Shown: positions 9,531-18,221 of the stretch, piece after piece
Numbering within the stretch: position 1 is the first letter of the stretch
How the letters are laid out: each line of letters starts with the position of its first letter
From: an uncultured Akkermansia sp.
GTDB lineage: Bacteria > Verrucomicrobiota > Verrucomicrobiia > Verrucomicrobiales > Akkermansiaceae
Direction of reading: 5' to 3'
DNA length: 64,000 bases
Assembly: GCA_947601655.1 (NCBI GenBank)
Contig: CANQGG010000006.1
Span: 1-64,000 of the forward strand
The notes under the pieces: generated by a model
Database searches by the model: none
Seen by the model: only the letters and a program-made list of their open reading frames with translations
What the model was told of the DNA's origin: nothing
Program-made: the position numbers and the translations under genes

Positions 9531-10457
9531 TCAGAACGCGCGAAGCTGCTGAGCCAGGGCGGCGCCGAGGGCTTCCGGAGCATCGGCGGACCCACTGCGG
9601 ACGAGGCGCACGGGGGGCTTCGGCGCGGCGGGGAAGTAGAGCACGCGCAGGAGGATCTCCGCCCCGCGCAGTTCTGCATAGCCGGCCACCGGGACCGAGC
9701 AATCCGCCCCGAGGGCGGCGAGGAAAGCGCGCTCGGCGCGGATGCAGAGTTCCGTGGGCTCGTGATTGACGCTGCGGACGAGCTCGCGGACAGCGGAATC
9801 TGCCACGCGGGTCTCCACGCCGATAGCGCCCTGGCAGAGGGCGGGCATGAAAGCCTCGCAATCCAGATCCAGAGCGAGGAGACGGCTGCCCTCAAACTCC
9901 CACTCACCGCCGGTGAAGCCGAGGCGGTTCAGCCCGGCGCGGGCGAGGAGGATTCCATCCATCTCCTCGCTTTCCACGAGCTTGCGCAGGCGGGTGGGGA
10001 CATTGCCACGCAGCTGCATTGCGCGCGCGCGACCCGACCAGTACGGACCCATCTGGCTGCTGCGGCGCACACTGCCGGTGCCCAGCACGGGAGCCGCCGC
10101 ATTCGCGCCGGGTTTGAGCACGAGCGTGTCGTTCATCGCTTCCCTCGGCAGCACGGCTGCGATCTCGAAACGGGAATCCTGCGCACCGGGCAGATCCTTG
10201 CAACTATGCACGGCGCAATCAATGGCGCCGGAGGCGAGTTCTTCCTCAATGGCGGCGACGAACACGCCTTTGTCCCCGACGCCGGCGACCTGATTCACCC
10301 GGCAGAGGGGGAGATCCGTGCGCACATCCCCGGCGGTGCGGATGGTGACAAGGCTGACCTTCAGCCTGGGGTGACGCTTCACCAGGGCATCCGCCACCAT
10401 TTGAGCTTGTTTGATAGCTAACTCACTGCCGCGCGTTCCGATGCGTAATTCTTCCAT
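9531..10457 (-). CDS. hemC: Hydroxymethylbilane synthase (porphobilinogen deaminase)
   Basis: MEELRIGTRGSELAIKQAQMVADAL...VHSCKDLPG...LGTGSVRRSSQ...CEAFMPALCQGAIGVE; start moved to internal ATG at 10457. Confidence 0.93.
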   Translation of the reverse strand: MEELRIGTRGSELAIKQAQMVADALVKRHPRLKVSLVTIRTAGDVRTDLPLCRVNQVAGVGDKGVFVAAIEEELASGAIDCAVHSCKDLPGAQDSRFEIAAVLPREAMNDTLVLKPGANAAAPVLGTGSVRRSSQMGPYWSGRARAMQLRGNVPTRLRKLVESEEMDGILLARAGLNRLGFTGGEWEFEGSRLLALDLDCEAFMPALCQGAIGVETRVADSAVRELVRSVNHEPTELCIRAERAFLAALGADCSVPVAGYAELRGAEILLRVLYFPAAPKPPVRLVRSGSADAPEALGAALAQQLRAF

Positions 10458-10588
10458 GCCCGACATGGTAGCACACGCCTTCTCGAGGCGGCAAGAAAAA
10501 AGCCCCGCCGCCCCTGCGTGCCCGAGGGCGATTGATTCCCGTCGCGCGGAGTGTGGGAGAGAGGGGGACGGGACGTTTCTTCCGGCAG

Positions 10589-10717
10589 CTAGGGCACGCC
10601 GCCGACGTAGAGAAAAATGAGGCAGACCACAGCCAGGGCCGCGCCGAAGAGAGCGACAAAGACGCCCAGGGCAATCCATGCCTGGTGCGTGGGATCTGCG
10701 GGAGAATTTTTGATCAT
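10589..10717 (-). CDS. 42-aa single-pass membrane microprotein overlapping the ATP-grasp stop codon
   Basis: Read directly: MIKNSPADPTHQAWIALGVFVALFGAALAVVCLIFLYVGGVP*; ATG at 10717 overlaps the TGA at 10714-10716 (ATGA coupling). Confidence 0.6.
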   Translation of the reverse strand: MIKNSPADPTHQAWIALGVFVALFGAALAVVCLIFLYVGGVP

Positions 10718-11652
10718 GACCGCTGCGGAGGGGAGGGAAGATGCAGATCGTGCACACGCATGATTTCATCGACGATGGCGGTGAGCATGCCGCGCTCATT
10801 TTTGATGTCCATCCATGCGAATTGCCCGTTCGGATTCAGCTCGAGGAAGGTGAGGCCCTTGTCCGTGCGCAGGAAATCCATCCGCGAGAAAGAAAGCCCC
10901 GTTTCGCGCATCAGGGCGCATACGCGCTCGGTTTCGTCCGTGGTGAGTTCGCAGGACTCCCACTGCGCCTCGCCATTCACCGTGGCCTGCCGACTGTCGT
11001 TGCTCTTCAGCCCGGCGCGCCTCATGCGGTTGGCGAATACGCGCCCGGCGATGTACGCCACCGTCACCTCATATTCCGCTTCGCCTGCCACCTGCAGGAA
11101 CCAGGGGAAGCTCGTGTCGATACGCTGCGGGTCCACGCGGTTCACATTGAAGCAGAATCCGCTGCCCATGGGAGCGCCCGTGTTAGCCTTGCAGACGACG
11201 GAGGAACCGAGCTGCGGCGCCACGCCGTGGATCATCTCCCAGGGCAGAACGGGGAAGTACTTGCTCGCGAGACGCATTTGGCGCATCTTGTACCAGTTGC
11301 CCGTGGCGGAGGGATGGATGAGCGCCAGCTTGCCAGCACCCATCGCCAGATCTTTGATGCCCGACCAAATGGCAAACACTTCTTCTCTCAACCACGATTC
11401 TTCGCTGCCCTGCGCCGGTACGTCGATATTTGGCGGATCGAACATCACCTTGCGCTCGTACACCGCGCCTACCTGTTCCTCGCGACAGGTGCGCCCCGTC
11501 GGGTCGGAGAGTTCGTAGCCTTCCGCCCCGATGCGCCAACGGTAATCCCGCCACAGGTCAATGTTGAAGCGGAACACCTCCGCCCGTGGTGTGAGGTAAG
11601 GCAGAAGGATGTCCGTGGTCACATCCCGGCTGTTGGTCAGTAGAAGGATCAT
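10714..11652 (-). CDS. ATP-grasp RiPP maturase (MvdD/graspetide-synthetase-like)
   Basis: 312 aa; MILLLTNSRDVTTDILLPYL N-terminus and LTFLELNPNGQFAWMDIKNERGM C-terminus typical of peptide-maturing ATP-grasp ligases. Confidence 0.8.
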   Translation of the reverse strand: MILLLTNSRDVTTDILLPYLTPRAEVFRFNIDLWRDYRWRIGAEGYELSDPTGRTCREEQVGAVYERKVMFDPPNIDVPAQGSEESWLREEVFAIWSGIKDLAMGAGKLALIHPSATGNWYKMRQMRLASKYFPVLPWEMIHGVAPQLGSSVVCKANTGAPMGSGFCFNVNRVDPQRIDTSFPWFLQVAGEAEYEVTVAYIAGRVFANRMRRAGLKSNDSRQATVNGEAQWESCELTTDETERVCALMRETGLSFSRMDFLRTDKGLTFLELNPNGQFAWMDIKNERGMLTAIVDEIMRVHDLHLPSPPQRS

Positions 11653-11665
11653 GGCTTTGTCTCAT

Positions 11666-11701
11666 AAAAAAAGCCGCCGTCTCTTCCAATGAAACGGCGG
11701 C
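11666..11701 (-). terminator. Rho-independent terminator/attenuator between precursor and maturase genes
   Basis: Minus strand reads GCCGCCGTTTC-ATTGGAA-GAGACGGCGGC followed by TTTTTTT. Confidence 0.75.
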
Positions 11702-11718
11702 GTTTAATCTCTCCTGTT

Positions 11719-11937
11719 TTAGGCAAGATTTGCATCGTCCATCCTTTGCGATGGAGAGCCGGGGAACGTGTATGTGAAATTCACGCCTGTCTTCATATCC
11801 TCATCGGAGATGATGGCCTTGGCATTCTGGTCGCTCCAGTTGTAGGTAGCGACAGGAGCCTCCGGCATGGCGACAGCCGTATCAACAGGTTGAGCAGCCA
11901 CAAACGGAGTTACGCTTGCGATGATTGCAGTAATCAT
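11719..11937 (-). CDS. Putative graspetide-type precursor peptide (72 aa)
   Basis: MITAIIASVTPFVAAQPVDTAVAMPEAPVATYNWSDQNAKAIISDEDMKTGVNFTYTFPGSPSQRMDDANLA; immediately upstream of, and co-oriented with, the ATP-grasp gene. Confidence 0.6.
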   Translation of the reverse strand: MITAIIASVTPFVAAQPVDTAVAMPEAPVATYNWSDQNAKAIISDEDMKTGVNFTYTFPGSPSQRMDDANLA

Positions 11938-12158
11938 AGTGTTTTTCTGGTTGTATGTTGATTGATGAACGACGGCATAAAAATGGCAACTTATGCGCCG
12001 TTACGGATATATATGTATCTGTTTCGAGCGAAACAGTCAAGTCAAAAAAGAATTTTTTCGCGTTACAGCTACAAAAATTAAAAAGGAAGGAGGGACAGCA
12101 TCCGCGCTCCAACGCCGAACAAGGCTTTTCAATCCGGAGCTTCACCCGGGCGTGGCGA

Positions 12159-12501
12159 CGGGGCGAACGCATTGGGAATGCGTTTGCTCATGGACCATGT
12201 GAGATGTACCATGGACCATGTAGGAAATTTGGCGAGCTTTGCTCGCGAAGTTGCGAAGCAGGAGCAAGGCGAATTTTTGAACCGATGCGGTTTGGGGAGC
12301 GGAAAGGTTTTGGATAAGAGCTGAGCCGCCTTGCAGGCTTTGCGCAGTTTTTTTGAATGATGAACGTGGGCGGGGACTTCGTGAGAGTTCTCATCATGAT
12401 TGACCGCTTGCTGTCATGATTTTTGGTGCGTATCAACGATGATATCAGTTGACAAGAGTATTTTCTTTGTTGATCCACTTCTCTCAAATGCGTTTGCTCT
12501 G
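12159..12501 (+). mobile_element. MITE-like element, long copy (~343 bp)
   Basis: Degenerate ends CGGGGCGAACGCATT / AAATGCGTTTGCTCTG; 5' hairpin; flanking 10-mers GGCGTGGCGA / GAGGCGGCGA agree at 7/10 positions. Confidence 0.6.
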
Positions 12502-12553
12502 GAGGCGGCGACAAAACGCTTGACAAGGGAGATGAAAACCACATACTGGAAAC

Positions 12554-12889
12554 ATGGATGATCTGAAACTCAACGTGAAGTTGTGGCTCAAGGCGAATCG
12601 CAAAGATTACGCGTGGCTGGCGCAGCAGTGCTACGTGTCAGAGACGACGGTGAGAAACTGGATGGCGAAGAAGCCCATCCCGAAAGCGAAGGCGTATATC
12701 ATTCGGGAGCTTGTCTCGAAAAATCCCGTAGCGATGCCGGCGACGCCGATCGACGTGAGTTTGCAGACGCACGTGACGATCAAACTGGATCGGGAGGTGA
12801 CGAGAAGGCTGGAAGAGAAGGCGTTTTCGCAGGGGCTGACGCTCGAAGAATTTTTGTCGAAAACCATGGCGGAACTAAGCGCTGAATGA
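12554..12889 (+). CDS. Small HTH protein with C-terminal ribbon-helix-helix-like segment
   Basis: 111 aa; KDYAWLAQQCYVSETTVRNWMAKKPIP (HTH-like) and VTIKLDREVTRRLEEKAFSQGLTLEEFLSKTM (RHH-like). Confidence 0.6.
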   Translation: MDDLKLNVKLWLKANRKDYAWLAQQCYVSETTVRNWMAKKPIPKAKAYIIRELVSKNPVAMPATPIDVSLQTHVTIKLDREVTRRLEEKAFSQGLTLEEFLSKTMAELSAE

Positions 12890-12902
12890 GGCGGAGAGAG
12901 AC

Positions 12903-14465
12903 ATGGAAACGGCTGTAGTGGGGCTGCCCCCGGGAACCTTGGTGGGGGAAAGATACAAGCTGCTCGGGGTACACGGGCGGGGAGGGTTCGGCATCACCTA
13001 CGCGGCCTGGGACACGCAGAAGGAAGAGCGTGTGGCCGTGAAGGAATGCTTTCCGCAGGAAGTGTGCGTGCGGGATGCAAAGACGGGGGCGATTCAGCCG
13101 GCATGCGCCGAGTGGGAACCGCGGTACCTGAAAGCGCTGGAGAGCATGCGCAAGGAGGTAGAGACCCTCAGCAGTCTGCGCCATCCTGCCGTGGTGCAGA
13201 TACGGGATGTGATATGGGGGAACGGGAGCGTGTTCTGCGTGATGTCCTGGCTCTCCGGCGGCACGCTGAAGGAAAGGATGGAACAGGGAACCATCACCCG
13301 GGAAAAGAGTCTGGAATGGCTCAGCACCCTGCTGGACGCGCTGCGCTACCTGCACGGGCGAGGGGTGTATCACCGCGACATCAAGCCGGGGAACATCATG
13401 TTTGACGCCTCAGACGCGCCGGTGATCATCGACTTCGGGGCCGCGCTGAACCGGGGGGATCGCACTACAGCCAGCACGACGTCGCAGGGGGAATTTTCAC
13501 GCAATTATGCCGCGCCGGAGCAGATCACCGGCAAGGGGGAAGTGGGGGCCTGGACAGATATCTACGCGCTTTCGGCGACATGGTATGAACTGCTCACCGG
13601 GGTGCGACCTGAGAGCTCGGACGCCCGGCTCATGCGCGACGGGCTCAAGCCGCTTACCGGGATGCCGAACAAGCTGGGCTATCCGGAGATTCTACTGGCG
13701 CTGCTGGAGCGCAACATGTCCCTGTCGTCGGCGAGTCGATGCCAGAGCGTGGACCAATGGCGGCAGTGCGCGGAGGACGGCGTTCTGCCGGCGCTGGTGC
13801 AGCCCGGGAAGAGGCGCAGGAGAATCTTCATCGCAATCGGCGTTCTCGCGGCGCTCGGGCTCGGCGGGCTGTGCGGAGTGCATCTGGCCATTCGCGGCGA
13901 TTCCACGGCGACGGCGGCGGAACAGATACCCGCCGTCGGCTTGCGGAAACAGCTCATCGCACGCGTGGAGAGCGAGATTCGCGCGCAGGAGTACAGAAAA
14001 CTCTGCGAGCAGTACACCCACAGGATCGATCAGCTCCACGAGGAGCACAAGAAGCTCATCCGCCGCATGGATGACCGATACAGGACTGACATCGCGCAGG
14101 CGGGCAGCGAGGATGCTCTGGAAACGCTGAGGAAGCGGCTTTGGAAAGAGGCGAGAGAGCTTGACGGCAGGATGCAGGGAGAGGCCAGGACCATCTACGA
14201 CGAATTCATGGAAAAGGGGAAGGGGTATAGTATCTCTTCTTCTGCCATGCAGGCGCGCGTGCAACCCCGGAACCACGCGGAGGAGATCATGCTGCCCGTT
14301 GTTTGCGAAGAGTTGGCGCAGGAACTTGCGCAGTGCCAGGGGAAGGCGCTCATCCGCTGGAGCTCGCAGGATGCCGCAACTGTTTTTTCTGACGCTGTGA
14401 GCAGGATAGAGAGCGCCATCGATGCCAGGTATGACGCGCTGATGGATCGGCAGGGCAAGCGTTGA
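12903..14465 (+). CDS. Hanks-type serine/threonine protein kinase with one TM segment
   Basis: GRGGFGITYAAWD, AVKECFP, YHRDIKPGNIMFD, IDFGAA, APEQ motifs; TM near residue 305 (IFIAIGVLAALGLGGLCG). Confidence 0.9.
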   Translation: METAVVGLPPGTLVGERYKLLGVHGRGGFGITYAAWDTQKEERVAVKECFPQEVCVRDAKTGAIQPACAEWEPRYLKALESMRKEVETLSSLRHPAVVQIRDVIWGNGSVFCVMSWLSGGTLKERMEQGTITREKSLEWLSTLLDALRYLHGRGVYHRDIKPGNIMFDASDAPVIIDFGAALNRGDRTTASTTSQGEFSRNYAAPEQITGKGEVGAWTDIYALSATWYELLTGVRPESSDARLMRDGLKPLTGMPNKLGYPEILLALLERNMSLSSASRCQSVDQWRQCAEDGVLPALVQPGKRRRRIFIAIGVLAALGLGGLCGVHLAIRGDSTATAAEQIPAVGLRKQLIARVESEIRAQEYRKLCEQYTHRIDQLHEEHKKLIRRMDDRYRTDIAQAGSEDALETLRKRLWKEARELDGRMQGEARTIYDEFMEKGKGYSISSSAMQARVQPRNHAEEIMLPVVCEELAQELAQCQGKALIRWSSQDAATVFSDAVSRIESAIDARYDALMDRQGKR

Positions 14466-14481
14466 CCGACGCGCGGGAAGA

Positions 14482-14673
14482 TCACGGCGTCGGTTCGGGC
14501 TCGGGCCGATCGGAAGGGAAAACGGGGCTGGCGCCGGTGTCCGGCATCTCGTAGTAGAGCGTGTACATCATGTTGAGCGTGCGACCGAGCTCGTCCTCGT
14601 GGATGAGATCCGTCTTGCGCAGGTTGTACGGCTCGGAAGGATGCGATGTGCGGCCCCGGTGATTTTTCTCCAT
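14482..14673 (-). CDS. Short hypothetical protein
   Basis: 63-aa ORF (MEKNHRGRTSHPSEPYNLRKTDLIHEDELGRTLNMMYTLYYEMPDTG...) filling the gap between kinase and thiE. Confidence 0.35.
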   Translation of the reverse strand: MEKNHRGRTSHPSEPYNLRKTDLIHEDELGRTLNMMYTLYYEMPDTGASPVFPSDRPEPEPTP

Positions 14674-14753
14674 GTGAAAATGGGACGCGTGTGAGAGCGG
14701 CGGCGTTGCATATATGATTGCACCCGGCGATTTATGTGCTATGCTAATGGCTG

Positions 14754-15392
14754 ATGAGAAGAACGCTGGAAGAATGCCGCCTCTACGGCATCGTGGATAC
14801 CGGTTATGTGCCGGCGGAGGGGCTCGCGGCGTGTGCGCGTGAGCTCTGCGAAGGAGACGTGCGCGTGCTACAACTGCGGGCAAAGGGATGGACGACCGAA
14901 CAGCTTGTATCCGCCGCGCCACCGGTGCAGGAGGTCTGCCGCGCCGCCGGCGCTCTCTTTGTGATGAATGACGACCCAACTGCCGCGGCGGAGCTGGGGG
15001 CGGACGCTGTACATGTCGGGCAGGATGCGGGACCGCTGGCGGAGATACGCCGGATCGTGGGGGAGAGGATGCTCATCGGACGCTCCACGCACAGCGTCTC
15101 TCAGGCCCTCGCCGCCCGCGATGAGGGGGCGGATTACATCGGCTTCGGGCCGCTCTTCCCCACGCCGACCAAGCCAGGACGCCCCGCCGTGGGGCTTCAG
15201 GATATCGCGACGGTGGAGCGCGAGGTGGGGAAGAGCATTCCCGTCTTTTGCATCGGAGGCATCACGAGCGCGACACTGCCCTCCGTGCTGGCGGCGGGTG
15301 CGCGGCGTGTCGTGATCGTGTCGCATCTTCTCTGCGCGGCGGATCGCGCGGGGCTGGCCCGGGAGCTGCTGCAACGCATCCCTCTTCTCTGA
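14754..15392 (+). CDS. thiE: Thiamine-phosphate synthase
   Basis: 212 aa; LQLRAKG, FVMNDDPTAAAELGADAVHVGQ, GRSTHS, YIGFGPLFPTPTKPG, GGI motifs. Confidence 0.9.
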   Translation: MRRTLEECRLYGIVDTGYVPAEGLAACARELCEGDVRVLQLRAKGWTTEQLVSAAPPVQEVCRAAGALFVMNDDPTAAAELGADAVHVGQDAGPLAEIRRIVGERMLIGRSTHSVSQALAARDEGADYIGFGPLFPTPTKPGRPAVGLQDIATVEREVGKSIPVFCIGGITSATLPSVLAAGARRVVIVSHLLCAADRAGLARELLQRIPLL

Positions 15393-15399
15393 TTGTTTT

Positions 15400-16500
15400 A
15401 TGGCACGCATACTGGCAGCGATGAGCGGGGGAGTGGACAGCGCAGTGGCGACGGCGCTGCTCGTGCAGCAGGGGCATGAGGTGGTGGCGGCATACATGAA
15501 AAACTGGGTGAATGAGGAGGGCATACCAGGCGAGTGCCCGTGGGAGCAGGACATCGAGGATTCCATCGGCGTCTGCCGCACGCTGGGCATCGAGCTGCGC
15601 GTCATCGATCTCACGGTTCAATACCGCGAGCGCATCGTGAACTACCTGCTGGAAGGCTATCGCAACGGCAGCACGCCGAATCCGGATGTGCTGTGCAACC
15701 GCGAGATGAAGTTCGGAGTGCTGCTCGACTACGCGCTGGACCAAGGGTTCTCCGCCGTAGCCACGGGGCACTACGCGCGGCAGGAGGACGTTCTTCCGCC
15801 CACCCCCGGCGGCGAGGCGCAGAGCTACATCCTGCGCGGGGCGGACCCGAACAAAGACCAATCCTATTTTCTCGCGCTCATGCGCCCGGAACAGGCGGCG
15901 CGCGCTCTCTTTCCCATCGGCGACCTCATCAAGCCCGAGGTGCGGAAAATGGCCGAGAAGCTGCGCCTGCCCAACGCGCGGAAAAAGGATTCGCAGGGCA
16001 TTTGCTTCATCGGGCAGGTGAAGATGAGCGACTTCCTCAGCCACTACATCCCCGACAACCCCGGCGAAATTGTCGATACGCAGGGACGCGTCCTCGGCAC
16101 CCACCGCGGGCTGCACCTCTTCACCATCGGCCAACGCAAGGGACACCACGTCGCGTCGCCACGGGAGGGCATCGCCTACGTCGTCGTCGGCAAAGATGTG
16201 CGGAACAACCGCCTGATTCTCGGCTACGAACAGCCCGATTCTCCGGGATTGTACTCTACCACCGCCACCGTCGGAAGCATCTGCAATGCGCGCGTTCCCC
16301 TGCCGGAGCGCGTGCTCGCGCAGCCCCGCTACCGCGCCCCGGCCGTGCCTGCGGAATGCCGCTACATAGATTCTCAGCGCGTGGAGTTGTGCTTCGGTTC
16401 GCCCGTGCGGGCCCTGGCGCCGGGGCAGGTCTGCGCCTTCTACGACGCCTCTTCTCCCGACCGCCTCCTTGCCGGCGGATTCTTTGAAACGATGGCTTGA
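15400..16500 (+). CDS. mnmA: tRNA 2-thiouridine(34) synthase MnmA
   Basis: 366 aa; AMSGGVDSAVATALL, TPNPDVLCNREMKF, ATGHYAR, DPNKDQSYFLALM, KDSQGICFIG motifs. Confidence 0.95.
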   Translation: MARILAAMSGGVDSAVATALLVQQGHEVVAAYMKNWVNEEGIPGECPWEQDIEDSIGVCRTLGIELRVIDLTVQYRERIVNYLLEGYRNGSTPNPDVLCNREMKFGVLLDYALDQGFSAVATGHYARQEDVLPPTPGGEAQSYILRGADPNKDQSYFLALMRPEQAARALFPIGDLIKPEVRKMAEKLRLPNARKKDSQGICFIGQVKMSDFLSHYIPDNPGEIVDTQGRVLGTHRGLHLFTIGQRKGHHVASPREGIAYVVVGKDVRNNRLILGYEQPDSPGLYSTTATVGSICNARVPLPERVLAQPRYRAPAVPAECRYIDSQRVELCFGSPVRALAPGQVCAFYDASSPDRLLAGGFFETMA

Positions 16501-16538
16501 GACACGTCTTCGCGCGCCTGCGGAACACAGAATCGGCA

Positions 16539-18221
16539 TCAGGCGATTTTCTCGCGGAAGCGGGTGCGGGCAGCGGCGCATTCCCGAGCGACCTGCTCCT
16601 CCGTGGCGCCGAGACCGCGCAGAAGGGTGCCGGTCATGGAGAGAGCCACCTCTTCTTCACCTGAGAAGACGGATTCCGCCCCACTGCGGCGCAAAGCCTG
16701 CGCGTTGCGGGTGTAGGTGGTGTAGGCCATGATGGAGATGGAGGGATTCAGGCCGCGGACGGCGGAGGCGATTTCACTCGCCGGAGCGGCAGAAGAGGTG
16801 ATAATGATGGCCTCGGCTTTCTCTGCCCCCGCGAGCTTCAGGATGGTGCGTTGCCGCGCATCGCCGTGCAGCGCGGGGACGCCGGCCTCCACAAGGCGGT
16901 TGACGGTGTCGATGTTCATTTCCAGCACAACGATTTCGACATCATAGTCGGCGAGGATATGGCCGAGTATCTGTCCGCATGGACCATAGCCGACGAGGAT
17001 GACGCGGTGGCGATCCTCAGCCGGAGGCGGTACGGCCCCACTTGCGGCGGCAGCGCCGATGCCGCGATCCTCAAAAAACTTGACGAGTCTTGGGACGAAG
17101 CGATAGAGGGCGGCATTCAGGGTGATGGTGATGATGGCGCAGCCGGTGATGACATTCACGGCGAAGGGGGGAAGCAGACCGTACTGCCCGGCGATGAGCG
17201 AGGCGAGGATGAAGGAGAATTCCCCGACCTGGGAGAGAGAAGCCGCGACCACGAGAGCCATGCGACTGGGACGCTTCAGCAGGCGAATCACGATGTAGGC
17301 CGCTACGGGCTTCGCGATGAGCGTGAGCAGGATAGCACTGAGGGCGAGCGGCCAGTACTCCAGCAGACCGGCGGCATCAAAACCCATGCCGACGGAGACG
17401 AAAAAGAGCACGGCGAAAGCATCGCGCATGGGAAGGGCATCCCCTGCGGCGCGGGCGGAGAACTTGCTCTGCCCCACCACCATGCCGGAGAGGAAGGCGC
17501 CGAATTCCAGCGAGGCGTTGAAGACATGCGAAGAGAGCACGGCGATGCCAAGCGCGATGACCAGCACGGCAAGCGTGAAGAGTTCATCGCTCGTGCTGCG
17601 CGATACGTAGGTGAGCGTTTTCTCGATGATGTAGCGGCCGAGGAAGGCGACGCAAAGGATGAGCAGAGTGAGCTTCAGCGTCATCCACCCCAGCGCGGGG
17701 AGCAGAGCCTGCCCGGCAAAGATCACCGGAAGCAACACCAGAAGCACGATGGTGAAGATATCCTCCACCACGAGCCAGCCGAGCGCCGTGTGGCCTGCGG
17801 GCGTTTGCAGCACTTTGTTGTCCGCCAGCACGCGGGTGAGCACCACTGTGCTGGAGACGCACATGCACGCGCCGAAGAGGGAGGCGCTCATCCACGTGGA
17901 CCCCGGCGCGAGCCAGTAGTAGAAGACGGCGCCCATGGCAGCGCGCACCAGCATGCACACAACGGAACCCGGCACCGCTACGCGCTGGACGGCCAGAAGA
18001 TCCTTGAAGTGGAATTGCAGACCCACGCCGAAGAGGAGCAACACCACGCCGATGTGCGAAAATTCATCCACCACCTCCCCCTTCACCGGCATGCCCCACC
18101 ACGGCTGGGCCGCCAGGATGCCCGCCACAAGGTACCCGACGATGGGCGAGAGTTTGAGCTTCTGCGCGAGGATGCCCAACACGAGGGCCAGAGAGAGACC
18201 GATGGCGAGTGTAGAAATCAT
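16539..18221 (-). CDS. Monovalent cation:proton antiporter-2 (Kef-type) with TrkA-N domain
   Basis: MISTLAIGLSLALVLGILAQKLKLSPIVGYLVAGILA...; C-terminal RHRVILVGYGPCGQILGHILADYDVEIVVLEMN (TrkA-N). Start placed at 18221. Confidence 0.88.
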   Translation of the reverse strand: MISTLAIGLSLALVLGILAQKLKLSPIVGYLVAGILAAQPWWGMPVKGEVVDEFSHIGVVLLLFGVGLQFHFKDLLAVQRVAVPGSVVCMLVRAAMGAVFYYWLAPGSTWMSASLFGACMCVSSTVVLTRVLADNKVLQTPAGHTALGWLVVEDIFTIVLLVLLPVIFAGQALLPALGWMTLKLTLLILCVAFLGRYIIEKTLTYVSRSTSDELFTLAVLVIALGIAVLSSHVFNASLEFGAFLSGMVVGQSKFSARAAGDALPMRDAFAVLFFVSVGMGFDAAGLLEYWPLALSAILLTLIAKPVAAYIVIRLLKRPSRMALVVAASLSQVGEFSFILASLIAGQYGLLPPFAVNVITGCAIITITLNAALYRFVPRLVKFFEDRGIGAAAASGAVPPPAEDRHRVILVGYGPCGQILGHILADYDVEIVVLEMNIDTVNRLVEAGVPALHGDARQRTILKLAGAEKAEAIIITSSAAPASEIASAVRGLNPSISIMAYTTYTRNAQALRRSGAESVFSGEEEVALSMTGTLLRGLGATEEQVARECAAARTRFREKIA

